Assembly (NCBI GenBank): GCA_964551035.1
Contig: CAZKBK010000004.1
Location: forward strand, 62,001 to 126,000
DNA length: 64,000 nucleotides
Reading direction: 5' to 3'
Source of the DNA: Chryseosolibacter sp964551035
Lineage (GTDB): Bacteria > Bacteroidota > Bacteroidia > Cytophagales > Cyclobacteriaceae
Made by a program: the position numbers and the translations under genes. This document shows positions 53,364 to 61,661 of this stretch, one piece after another; position 1 is the first letter of the stretch, and every line of letters begins with the position of its first letter. The notes beneath the pieces were generated by a model. That model was not told where the DNA came from. It ran no database searches and saw only the letters and a list, made by a program, of their open reading frames with translations.

Positions 53364-54353
53364 CTAGTTGATCTTGAGTTCGAGCCGGAAGCCTTTCAGT
53401 TGGTTGATCAGCGCCTGTTCCCATGAAATGTCGGCATCCCATTTTGTTCCCAGGAACGTATTGCCCGAGTCGATGTGCTTGAAGTAGAACTTGTACACTT
53501 CCGTGTCGGCGCCGATATTCTTTACTTCCGGCTGCTCGCCCGGATAGGTGATGGAAACGATCGCACTTTGCGAAGGAGCGAGGTCATACCCGAGGATATC
53601 TTTGGCCACGCGGGCCCGCGCATGAACAAACCTGAGCACGTAGAAGTAGCCCATCTTGCGGAGTTCCGCCTCGGTGAGATGCGGCTCGGTGAGCGCGTAT
53701 TTGTAGGGATAAATTTTCATGATCTCCGCCAGTCTTCGGTCCTTTTCTTCGTCACCGAATTTCGGTACCGCCAGCGGGTCAATGCTGAGGTCGATGGCGA
53801 AGAATTCGGAGCGCCGGCCCCGGATGGGATTGATGCGAAGCCCGGTCTCCGGGACATCGATAATCAGAAAGTTCTCTCGCACCAGGCCCTGCGCGGAGGT
53901 CCGGTAGAGATCGAGCATGACCTCTTCAAGGGACGGATCCTGCGCCAGCCATGCCGGTTGGTGCTCATCGGCGAAAGTTGCCAACCGGTTGTATCCAAAA
54001 ATAAAGAGCCTGAATTGCTCTTCATGCCGTTGAATAAGGGCAATGTTGGATATTTCGCGGCTGTTGAGGTAGATGGCGACGGCAACCGAAATGTCCCTGC
54101 CGGCGGTCAGGAGGTCGCTTTGAAAGTAGGCCACCGCATCCACACCACTTTGTTGAAAATGTTGTTGTATTCGCTCCAGGCTTTCATCGGTCAGCCTGTA
54201 GTCGTAAAATACTGCCGTCCGTGTACTGAGGAGGTTTTCCGGTAACGGGCCGTTTGTGTTTAGCCTGTTGAGGAATTCCTCCTCGACCACGGGAAACTGG
54301 GCGCTTGACAGCAATGGGAAGAGGAGGAGGAGAAAGGATAACGATCGCAACAC
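53364..54353 (-). CDS. Hypothetical exported protein
   Basis: A 329-residue protein with a signal peptide (to about 18). It has a beta-rich C-terminal half containing a long hydrophilic stretch and conserved-looking YFYVLRFVHARARVAKDILGYDL. No family recognised. It is the last gene with normal GC content before the accessory region begins. Confidence 0.7.
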   Translation of the reverse strand: MLRSLSFLLLLFPLLSSAQFPVVEEEFLNRLNTNGPLPENLLSTRTAVFYDYRLTDESLERIQQHFQQSGVDAVAYFQSDLLTAGRDISVAVAIYLNSREISNIALIQRHEEQFRLFIFGYNRLATFADEHQPAWLAQDPSLEEVMLDLYRTSAQGLVRENFLIIDVPETGLRINPIRGRRSEFFAIDLSIDPLAVPKFGDEEKDRRLAEIMKIYPYKYALTEPHLTEAELRKMGYFYVLRFVHARARVAKDILGYDLAPSQSAIVSITYPGEQPEVKNIGADTEVYKFYFKHIDSGNTFLGTKWDADISWEQALINQLKGFRLELKIN

Positions 54354-54561
54354 GGTTCAAACTGTTTTGAATGAACGAAAATAGAGCGGAACTATTACAT
54401 AAGAAGGGCAAAACCAGGATTTTTCATCGCGGCGTAAGCGTCCCGCGGTTTAGTCCATGCGGGGATCCAAGCGCTCGCTGAAGAAAGCCGAGTAAAGGGT
54501 GCTGGAAACCGGGCCGGGTATGAGCTATCAGGTCGTTGCATGCGGTGCAACAGATCGGGAT

Positions 54562-54591
54562 TTTGCCAAATGAAAAAAATTTTTACTTTTG
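54562..54591 (+). promoter_or_regulatory. Consensus Bacteroidota promoter
   Basis: TTTG (54562-54565), 18 bases, then TACTTTTG (54584-54591). Both elements match. It reads into the chimeric frame at 54625. Confidence 0.6.
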
Positions 54592-54624
54592 TTTTAGGAG
54601 CCCACCCGTTGGTAGCCGCGAAGG

Positions 54625-55839
54625 TTGCTGATAGATGGGCTTATTTTGTTTTCAGCTACATACGCAAACGTCCTTTATCGTCAGTCCTTCGTGGGGAGTT
54701 TCCGGAGGCGTCATTGTGAGCCGAAGAAGCATCCCGGCCGGAATCCGCTACCATCATCTTTACGCCGGGAAGAGATCATTATTGAACCGGCTGAAGATGT
54801 AGCGGGCTGTGTTCGTTTGGAAGATGAAGTAACTGAAGTTCTTGAGGTAAAGGCTGCTGAATTTTACGTGAAGCGCTACGTTCGTCGGAAGTACGTTCGC
54901 AAAGAGGGTGAGGGCATCGCCATTGACATAAACCCAACGCCGAATCCGATGATAATAAGCAGTTCGCAAGGTGAATTGTTTCATTACATACGTATCATAA
55001 CGGGCTTGAACATGTATAACAGTTTGGTCACGTTGGAGCAAACCGTATCGGCACAAGCGCTTTTCAAGGAAAGAGTTTTGGGAAATGGCATCAAGCCAAA
55101 CGATGTCAAGTCAGCCCTTAATTCCATTGCAGCTTTTAGAAAAGGATCCGATAGTACGGTCTTTAAGAGGCTTCGCGATGACTATTTTGAGAGTATTGCC
55201 GGGGCTGCCGCGGATGAAGATCGGAAAGCGCTTGATCCGCCAGGGGAGAGTGCGACCCTTGCGGCGGCTCTCGAATCGCTGGAGGGCGCGCTTGATAACC
55301 TTGATACTATGGTTGAGGATGCCGAGAGACTGCTGGATGCTGCGCGAATTGGGATTGCATTTAGCTATACGCATTCCGACGATTTTGAAGCCGCGGCACA
55401 GTATTTGACAGAAAGATCTGAGGCCATCGTTGCCTGTCGGCAGGCGGCCGATCAACGTCCATTGGACGAAGCCGCGCTGGTAGAGTCGATTGACAGACTT
55501 GCCACGCCCAGTACCACCTCTCCCTTTGCATCGTTAAATGATCGACTTTTAGAAATTGAAGGATGGACAGGATTGCCCTTTAATCGATTTGGTGATAGTT
55601 TGGTCGTCAGAGTTTCCACCGCGGTATCGTACAGAGGAGGTAGTCTTTTTGAGGTTGGCTTTTTTAACCTGCCGGTTGATTTCGTTGAAGCCATGGAGCG
55701 GAATGAGTATATCGACTGGGGTGGTACGCGTCCGTACAGATCTCTCAGGGATTGGATGCACTTCGAAATAGATCGAACAAAATTTCATAACCTATTAAGT
55801 TTGGACCCTGCCATAATTGAAAATGCGCTCAATGATTAG
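54625..55839 (+). CDS. Chimeric frame: IS66 transposase fragment joined to an unknown protein
   Basis: A 404-residue frame. Residues about 31-100 are an internal piece of an IS66-type TnpC transposase (HPGRNPLPSSLRREEIIIEP and EVTEVLEVKAAEFYVKRYVR). Residues about 101-404 are of unknown origin: helical and acidic in the middle, with GTRPYRSLRDWMHFEIDRTKF at the end. The original start of the unknown part is probably lost; an ATG at 54950 is a candidate. A consensus promoter sits upstream, so the chimera may be expressed. The end overlaps the next gene. Confidence 0.5.
   Translation: MLIDGLILFSATYANVLYRQSFVGSFRRRHCEPKKHPGRNPLPSSLRREEIIIEPAEDVAGCVRLEDEVTEVLEVKAAEFYVKRYVRRKYVRKEGEGIAIDINPTPNPMIISSSQGELFHYIRIITGLNMYNSLVTLEQTVSAQALFKERVLGNGIKPNDVKSALNSIAAFRKGSDSTVFKRLRDDYFESIAGAAADEDRKALDPPGESATLAAALESLEGALDNLDTMVEDAERLLDAARIGIAFSYTHSDDFEAAAQYLTERSEAIVACRQAADQRPLDEAALVESIDRLATPSTTSPFASLNDRLLEIEGWTGLPFNRFGDSLVVRVSTAVSYRGGSLFEVGFFNLPVDFVEAMERNEYIDWGGTRPYRSLRDWMHFEIDRTKFHNLLSLDPAIIENALND
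54715..54924 (+). mobile_element. IS66-family transposase (tnpC) fragment
   Basis: About 70 codons of the N-terminal half of an IS66-type transposase, in frame with the surrounding ORF. No ends, no tnpA or tnpB and no DDE catalytic part are present, so it cannot move. It marks past insertion and decay at the edge of the accessory region. Confidence 0.7.
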
Positions 55840-56986
55840 ACTTGGCGTCATACTCTTATTTGCAGCTTGTGACTCCTTCGCTCAACAAGTATTGACTTTG
55901 GACGAATTCTCGTTTCCAACGGTGGCTGACACGTTCGCCGTAAGGGATATCGATTTGGCGGATGTTTCGGGGAGTTGGCAGTTGAAATGGAGCACAGAAA
56001 TCTTTAAGTCGTCATCCGCACCATATACCGTGTCCAATCCGTTGCTCCGAGATGGCTTCATTTTTGTTTCGAAGGCGCCGGACTTTGCAATCAAGGCAGC
56101 AACCGGAGAGAAGGTTTATTTTGGTTCGCCGGAAGCGGCTAGGGCTTTTGCTTCCTTTGGGGGCGACTCGTTGATCTATTTCACTGGTCTCGACAATTCG
56201 GGCGGCGCTGCACTCGTAAATATTCTTACGGGTGAACGTCGTTGGAAGAGTGCCAAGCAGCCAGTTGCAAAAGCCCCTTTCTTTGTCAATGATGTATTGC
56301 TATTCAGAAAAAAGGTCGGGAATCTGTGGAAACTTGTGGCGATGGATTTAAGCACGATGACGGATATGTGGAGCATGCCACTCGAAAGATTCAGTTATAG
56401 GGAAGCTTATTTAGGCCCGGATTACATCATTGTGAAGAACCAAAAGCAGCTTATCGCACTAGACCGGCGAAGTGGCAGGATACTCTGGCAAATGGCTATG
56501 CAAGCGTACCACATGTATTCCGATGGTGAATTCGTGTATGTCGGATCGGAAGGTAAAATATATGCTTTGCGAGCGAAGCGGAGTGGAAGGCCAGAAATAG
56601 CTTGGGCATTGGAGGGTCACGGGCCGATTGTTGATTTGACGACGAAGGGAGAACTAACTTATGTACTTACCCCAGGAGAACTCTTTGCACTTAACGCCGA
56701 CAAGGGACGAATTGTCTGGAAGGCTGCAATGATCTTCAATGCGACCATGGATTTTGATTTGCTTGCCGTGACCGATTCATTTGTTGTCGCGCCACATTAT
56801 GAAATGGATCGCTTCAACTTTGTGTTCGACCGGTGGACCGGCGAGATGGTTGCAACGGACATGGACTTCCCGACGGTGACACCACTCCATCGGCTTTGCG
56901 GGAGGGGTGATGGTAACATCTTTTTTGCTACGGATGCGGAGGGAGCTCGGCTCTATGCGTTGGAGGTTCAACGAAGCGGGGGATAA
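55823..56986 (+). CDS. PQQ-like beta-propeller repeat protein
   Basis: A 387-residue exported protein with a signal peptide (cleavage near CDSFAQ) and tandem PQQ/BamB-like blades: GERRWKSAKQPV, LIALDRRSGRILWQMAM, LFALNADKGRIVWKAAM. Each repeat has the LxAxxxxxGxxxW core. Such propellers act as binding scaffolds. No PQQ-enzyme residues are seen. It overlaps the unknown frame before it by 17 bases and could be its partner. The role in the toxin array, if any, is unknown. ATG at 55823 or 55832. Confidence 0.78.
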   Translation: MRSMIRLGVILLFAACDSFAQQVLTLDEFSFPTVADTFAVRDIDLADVSGSWQLKWSTEIFKSSSAPYTVSNPLLRDGFIFVSKAPDFAIKAATGEKVYFGSPEAARAFASFGGDSLIYFTGLDNSGGAALVNILTGERRWKSAKQPVAKAPFFVNDVLLFRKKVGNLWKLVAMDLSTMTDMWSMPLERFSYREAYLGPDYIIVKNQKQLIALDRRSGRILWQMAMQAYHMYSDGEFVYVGSEGKIYALRAKRSGRPEIAWALEGHGPIVDLTTKGELTYVLTPGELFALNADKGRIVWKAAMIFNATMDFDLLAVTDSFVVAPHYEMDRFNFVFDRWTGEMVATDMDFPTVTPLHRLCGRGDGNIFFATDAEGARLYALEVQRSGG

Positions 56987-57112
56987 GTTGAGGTAGATGG
57001 TTTCATTAGTTGTATACGATTCCAGCGATTGCGCCAACATAGCGCGGACTACAAGCTTTTGAAATGGTGATTTCCATGCTCACTTCGTGAAACCCTTTAA
57101 GATTTCCCTGAC

Positions 57113-57694
57113 ATGCGTATCAATAATTCGCGAACATTTTGCTTCATCCTCGCCGTTTGCTGCCACTGGGTGCTGAATGCTTCGCCCCAACCCTCCGTCA
57201 GCGACCTGCGCCAATACTTCAACACCATCCGTCAGACGACATACCAGCCGTTGCCCGCATCGGCGCTGACGGACACACAAAACGGGGAAGCGTTGATCGA
57301 CGTCATTATCCCGTATTGCAACGACTCCACCGAAATGGTTCGTTCCAAGGCGTACTATGCGTTGAAACGAATAGGGCAGGGGAGTACGTCGGAGAATGTT
57401 CGCCGCCGGGCGGTTCATCAATTGGTCCTGGGCATGCGCGATGCGGGTTCGGGGATTGTGTCCGTGACCATCGACGCCCTTACGGGATTTGGTCCGGGTG
57501 ATTTTGCTAATATCGACCGCGACTCCATCGGGACATTCATTCGGCCGAATGCTTATCACCTTGACGAAGCAATGAAGCTGGCCGGATATCTCCAATTAAC
57601 AGCCAGGCCGATATTGAACAACCCACAGGCGCCAATTTCTACAACATCAATACGAACTACTCGATCATTTTTGGAAACCGAAACCTCGCCCTGA
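57113..57694 (+). CDS. HEAT-like head module, copy 1 (truncated by recombination)
   Basis: A 193-residue frame. A signal peptide is followed by an alpha-helical, HEAT-like head (about 26-162) that is the same as the head of the gene at 60594 at 111 of 134 aligned positions by my hand count. The first 32 bases of the third copy's mature head also match. After AGYLQLT (57601) the sequence switches abruptly to a fragment of an outer-membrane barrel gene read out of frame, which gives a meaningless 30-residue end. I regard this as a broken member of a toxin family whose variable tail was lost. Confidence 0.6.
   Translation: MRINNSRTFCFILAVCCHWVLNASPQPSVSDLRQYFNTIRQTTYQPLPASALTDTQNGEALIDVIIPYCNDSTEMVRSKAYYALKRIGQGSTSENVRRRAVHQLVLGMRDAGSGIVSVTIDALTGFGPGDFANIDRDSIGTFIRPNAYHLDEAMKLAGYLQLTARPILNNPQAPISTTSIRTTRSFLETETSP
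57521..57601 (+). repeat. Direct repeat with 61002-61082 (head module)
   Basis: An 81-base stretch differs from 61002-61082 at only two positions and ends exactly at the junction where the two copies diverge. It is the most conserved part of the longer head-module repeat and a likely site of recombination. Confidence 0.85.
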
Positions 57695-58023
57695 ACGTGG
57701 CCGCCAACGCCAACATAACCCAATCGGCCCAGCTCGACAACAAGATATACGGCCCTTCGGCTTCGGTTCGCAAAACATATTTCGACCGCAAGCTAAGCTC
57801 CAGCATTACGATCTCTTACAACAATGCTTATACAAACGGCACTCGCGCCAGCGAAGTCATGAATGTAAGGGCAGGGGCAAACTACACCTGGAAAGAGAAA
57901 CACCAGTTCAGCCTGAACCTGACGCGATCGGGCCGGTCGAGCGCGCAGGGCGAAACGGAACTGCATTTCAACGAACTCACGGTTCAGTTCGGATACAATT
58001 ACAACTTCAGTATCGGCCAGTGA
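57602..58023 (+). pseudogene. C-terminal fragment of an outer-membrane beta-barrel protein
   Basis: In the frame that starts right at the junction the sequence reads ADIEQPTGANFYNINTNYS and continues for 140 codons as alternating beta strands (LNVAANANITQ, LSSSITISYNNAY, FNELTVQFGYNYNFSIGQ) to a TGA. The strand pattern and aromatic end are typical of an outer-membrane barrel C-terminus. The N-terminal part is gone. The stop overlaps the next GTG start by four bases, so this once was an operon of barrel plus TANFOR-like protein. Confidence 0.55.
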
Positions 58024-58898
58024 AGCTGCTCCGAAACCATATCGCCTCGTTGATGTTGATGCTCCTGCCACTGCAGGGACTTGTAGCGCGGGAATATCCC
58101 GTCCAGGTTACGGCGATCGTTACGCCTCCGTACTCGCTGTACTTATCCGACTATGCCTCGCCGGAAAGCAACTTCCAGGTGATCCTCAACTTGCGCGAAC
58201 TCGACAGGCCTGAGTACCGGGTAAAGCTCCGGGTGACAATTGAAGGCATGGGCATCACGCTGCGGACCCGTCCGTCGTATGTGCCGAGGGCTTTAAGAAA
58301 AGATCCATTTTGGTTGAACAGAGTATCTAGCTGGACAGATGAAGGCTTAGAAGTTGCTTCGGAAGGTAGAATTTTAAAAGAAGGTAGTGAAGTTGGTAGA
58401 ATTGTTGGAGATCGTTTGCATGTAAAATATACCGGGTATGGAGATGATATCATATGTGATGCGACTAAAACTACAACTGGGATCGGAAAATATAATCCAC
58501 CGGGAGGTGTGGGGACTAAACAAATCATTGATTCGAAACTATCTAAATCAGGCGAGAACCCGGGAGGCATTAATATTCTCAACGATACTAGAAACACACA
58601 AGGATGGAGCAATCAGAAAATATGGGATGAAATCAATCAGCCATGGTTAGATGATGCCATTGCTAGGGGTGATAATATCCGAGCTGTTTCTGATCCTTTA
58701 AAAATTGAGAATGTATTTTCTGATATAACAGATATTCCTACGAGCGTTTTTTCATCTCCTGAATCACTTGCAACTTATCTTAAAAACTTAAATAACGCGG
58801 ACATAATAAATCAGCTTTCCTTTTACGGTAGAGAAATCAGACATCTATCCCAGAATAATTATTTGTTTAATGCAACATCTAAAGCCTTTGTGAAATGA
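58020..58898 (+). CDS. TANFOR-like head fused to a putative toxin tail
   Basis: A 292-residue protein. Signal peptide to about 23; residues 24-92 (YPVQVTAIVTPPYSLYLSDY, VKLRVTIEGMGITLRTRPS) resemble the start of large Bacteroidota TANFOR-domain proteins, judged from memory. At about 58285 the GC-rich sequence turns AT-rich and a different domain follows (about 93-292) with WLDDAIARGDNIRAVSDP and a C-terminal SFYGREIRHLSQN. That pattern looks like a polymorphic toxin tail, but I cannot name its class. The GTG start overlaps the barrel stop; the end overlaps the next gene by four bases (ATGA). Confidence 0.6.
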   Translation: MKLLRNHIASLMLMLLPLQGLVAREYPVQVTAIVTPPYSLYLSDYASPESNFQVILNLRELDRPEYRVKLRVTIEGMGITLRTRPSYVPRALRKDPFWLNRVSSWTDEGLEVASEGRILKEGSEVGRIVGDRLHVKYTGYGDDIICDATKTTTGIGKYNPPGGVGTKQIIDSKLSKSGENPGGINILNDTRNTQGWSNQKIWDEINQPWLDDAIARGDNIRAVSDPLKIENVFSDITDIPTSVFSSPESLATYLKNLNNADIINQLSFYGREIRHLSQNNYLFNATSKAFVK

Positions 58899-59227
58899 TC
58901 AGATTTGATGGTTATTATAAAGATAGTCCTACTCCATATGAGGATAGTATCGCTAATTATTCTGAAAAGGGATACTTTCATCATGCCTACTTTTTCTTAA
59001 TTAGTAGAGAATACTTAAAGGCAGTAAAGAGATCAGAATCAAAGCAATCATACTTTTTGCAGTCAGACTTCAATCCTAATTTTCCCAACAAGTATGAAGT
59101 TAAAGGCAACAAGTTGGAAATGTTTTTCGAGACAGGAACACAATGGGAATTTAGTGAAATTTTTGAAATTGTTTCTCCAGAAGAATTGAAAAGCGAGAAG
59201 AGAACGCTGCGTTTTGTGAGTTGGTAA
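58895..59227 (+). CDS. Putative immunity protein
   Basis: A 110-residue cytoplasmic protein without signal or membrane segment, overlapping the toxin-tail gene by four bases. It is AT-rich like the tail, which suggests that they arrived together. No domain is recognised. The role as immunity protein is inferred from position, size and missing signal peptide. Confidence 0.5.
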   Translation: MIRFDGYYKDSPTPYEDSIANYSEKGYFHHAYFFLISREYLKAVKRSESKQSYFLQSDFNPNFPNKYEVKGNKLEMFFETGTQWEFSEIFEIVSPEELKSEKRTLRFVSW

Positions 59228-59234
59228 ATATATC

Positions 59235-60035
59235 ATGATGAAATTCCTTACATACATATTTTGCTTACTTCACTTTTTCATTCTTATTTCAGAGAAATTG
59301 CATGGCCGACCAATAAGTTTGATTGTTCGTCCTTCAGAAGCAAACTGTATTTATAAAACCAAGGCTGTATTCGGCAATTCAGAACGTGTTAATAATGATT
59401 TAGTTTATTCAACTAAACTTGATGAGTTAGTAGTCCCATCTTATTCGAGTGTGTTTATGCTCGATTTCTCTTTGAGAGAAAACACTGACCTGGTGGATGC
59501 GTGGAAGAAGGCATTAGATAGCGGCTTCCCAGAATTATGGAGACGGGATCCAGAGTTTTTAAGCAAACTAAGAAATGTATGGGACTACAATTTTGTCAAT
59601 GGCACTAATGCAAAATTACCTAACGTCTTACTTGAGCCAACTCAGTTAACTAAAGTTTCAATAGAAACGCTGCAGCAACTTCGAAACACTTTTAAGTCTA
59701 CCGTCAGAGCTGATTTTCTAAGAACCTTAGGAAACAATAGCAACATATCCCCTATGCTGAAGAAAGCAGGTTTTACAGATGCAGAGGTTCCTTCATTGGT
59801 TCAGAGATTGCAAGGTGGGCAAGGTATTCCAGGTTATCAGGTGCATCATAAGATACCGTTAGACTTTGGTGGAACGAATGATTTTTCCAACCTTATATTG
59901 ATGAAGCAAACGCCATATCACTCCGCATTTACGTCTTTTCAAAATTCCCAAATAGATATTGCAGTTGATCAAACTCAGACGTTGAATTTTCCAAGAGTAA
60001 CTGGTAGTTTCTATTCTCCACCTTACATTGAATAG
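59235..60035 (+). CDS. Secreted HNH nuclease toxin
   Basis: A 266-residue AT-rich gene product with its own signal peptide (to about 24). A central region has a helix-rich linker LVDAWKKALDSGFPELWRRD that from memory precedes toxin domains in Bacteroidota. The C-terminal HNH domain has HHKIPLDFGGTNDFSNL, with His204/His205, Asn219 and His229. HNH domains cut DNA (some members cut RNA). The next gene is a SUKH/SMI1-type protein, the classic immunity family for such nucleases. Confidence 0.72.
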   Translation: MMKFLTYIFCLLHFFILISEKLHGRPISLIVRPSEANCIYKTKAVFGNSERVNNDLVYSTKLDELVVPSYSSVFMLDFSLRENTDLVDAWKKALDSGFPELWRRDPEFLSKLRNVWDYNFVNGTNAKLPNVLLEPTQLTKVSIETLQQLRNTFKSTVRADFLRTLGNNSNISPMLKKAGFTDAEVPSLVQRLQGGQGIPGYQVHHKIPLDFGGTNDFSNLILMKQTPYHSAFTSFQNSQIDIAVDQTQTLNFPRVTGSFYSPPYIE

Positions 60036-60043
60036 CAAGTAAA

Positions 60044-60460
60044 ATGAAACAGAACGCAATTGATGTTATCCGATCCAAATCTTTTTTTGACTACTCTTCC
60101 AATAAGGCATCTGATATAGAAATGAATGCGTTAGCTACAGGAAGTCAGATTATTCTTGATGAAGAATACCAAGACTTTCTAAAGAAGATTAATGGCTTTG
60201 AATTGAACGGATTGAATTTTTACGGTACAAAGGAACAGCCTAATATATATGTATTAGATGTGTTAAAGCAGAACCAATTTTGGTCTAGCGAAATCCCCGC
60301 GTTGAAAGAGTATTTCATTATAGCAGATGGTGATATGGATTTTTACTGCTACCATCCCGTAGAGAAAAAATATTATGCTCTATCCAAAGCAGGATTGACA
60401 AGAGTCGAAATGTTTGAAAATCTTGATTCTATGATAGAGTCGTTGCTAAAGATTTATTGA
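60044..60460 (+). CDS. SUKH/SMI1-KNR4-like immunity protein
   Basis: A 138-residue cytoplasmic protein with the SUKH pattern: LDEEYQDFLKKINGFELNGLNFYG, then FIIADGDMDFYCYHP and a C-terminal helix. SUKH proteins are the main immunity proteins of bacterial nuclease toxins. It lies eight bases after the HNH gene. The role is inferred from family and position. Confidence 0.72.
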   Translation: MKQNAIDVIRSKSFFDYSSNKASDIEMNALATGSQIILDEEYQDFLKKINGFELNGLNFYGTKEQPNIYVLDVLKQNQFWSSEIPALKEYFIIADGDMDFYCYHPVEKKYYALSKAGLTRVEMFENLDSMIESLLKIY

Positions 60461-60593
60461 GGAGCAATGTTTATGATGGAAACACAGTACACCTTGTAAC
60501 TTGTAACTTCATCTAGTCAATAAATTCATTTTAAAGGCGACCCTTGGAATTGGAACGATTCACACAAACCCAATAATTCCCTATCTTCACCCC

Positions 60594-61604
60594 ATGTGTT
60601 TAAGACCCGAACCACTGTCAATCCTCCTCCTGGCCGCCTGTCTTTTTGGCGCGCTGAAAACACCGGCGCAGTCTTCCGCCGATGACCTCCGCCAATACTT
60701 CAATACCATCCGCCAGACCCCATACCAGCCATTGCCCGCATCGGCGCTGACGGACACGAATAACGCAGACGCCCTGCTCGACATCATTATTCCGCATTGC
60801 AGCGACTCCACCGAAATGGTTGGTTCCAAGGCGTACTATGCGTTGAAACGAATAGGACAGAAGAGTACATCCGAATCCGTTCACCGCCGGGCGGTTCATC
60901 AATTAGTCGCAGGAATGCGCGATGCCAGTTCCGGGATTGCTTTCGTGGCTATCGATGCGCTCACGGGATTTGCTTCCCCTGATTTTGCGGAAATCGACCG
61001 GGACTCCATCGGGACATTCATTCGGCCGAATGGCTATCACCTTGACGAAGCAATGAAGCTGGCCGGATATCTCCAATTAACAAATTTCGCAGACCGTATC
61101 CGCGATATCGTGACCTCGACGCTACCAGCCAAATTCAAATGGAATGCGCGTATAGCCCTGGCCCGTATGGGAGACGAAGACGCGATCCGCTATATCGAAC
61201 AACGCTTGGAGATAAGTACACAGAATACAAGAATAAGGATTTTGCAAAAAAGTCAGTTCAAGAGATTTTTAGATGATGGGTACAAACATTTGAAGCAGGT
61301 TTACCTCAAAGGAGGCAATACTATTATTGCTGATGATATCCTTATAAAAGCGGATGTAGATGAGTTTGGCGATGATATCTATAAAGCTGTGATCAATGAC
61401 AGCAAATTGAGTTCAGGATCTCCATGGACTACAAATCAATCCGATGAGCTAGTTAAAAAATTTAGAGATAATCCTTCGAAAGAATATCTTGATTTTGAAG
61501 TTAGAACGGATAATAATCTCCTTACAACTCAAGGGGCTCCTGTAGGATTTACTCAGGCACAAAGGTCAGAATTTATAGAAACGAAGTATTCAAACAATAA
61601 GTGA
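60594..61604 (+). CDS. HEAT-like head fused to a putative PD-(D/E)XK nuclease tail, copy 2
   Basis: A 336-residue protein: signal peptide (to about 25), HEAT-like head (about 28-205; RIALARMGDEDAIRYIEQRL is its last helix), then an AT-rich tail. The tail has ADVDEF (about 253-258) and VINDSK (D269, K271), spaced like the D and (D/E)xK of PD-(D/E)XK nucleases. The tail may be frameshifted near 61590: another frame continues to a TAA at 61657-61659, two bases before the next gene. A short conserved sequence (CCCTATCTT) lies before the ATG here and at 63896. Confidence 0.6.
   Translation: MCLRPEPLSILLLAACLFGALKTPAQSSADDLRQYFNTIRQTPYQPLPASALTDTNNADALLDIIIPHCSDSTEMVGSKAYYALKRIGQKSTSESVHRRAVHQLVAGMRDASSGIAFVAIDALTGFASPDFAEIDRDSIGTFIRPNGYHLDEAMKLAGYLQLTNFADRIRDIVTSTLPAKFKWNARIALARMGDEDAIRYIEQRLEISTQNTRIRILQKSQFKRFLDDGYKHLKQVYLKGGNTIIADDILIKADVDEFGDDIYKAVINDSKLSSGSPWTTNQSDELVKKFRDNPSKEYLDFEVRTDNNLLTTQGAPVGFTQAQRSEFIETKYSNNK
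61002..61082 (+). repeat. Direct repeat with 57521-57601 (head module)
   Basis: The partner of the 81-base repeat; two differences. After 61082 the sequence continues into the head's last helices, whereas the other copy jumps to the barrel fragment. Confidence 0.85.
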
Positions 61605-61661
61605 CGGGAACAACGGAGTAGCAGAAGTTATCAAGATGGCTGATGTGAATTTTAGATAAGC

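Noticed and set aside
60490..60510. Short direct repeat TTGTAACT beside the SUKH gene
   Set aside because: Two eight-base copies in AT-rich DNA are expected by chance; no array or attachment site follows.
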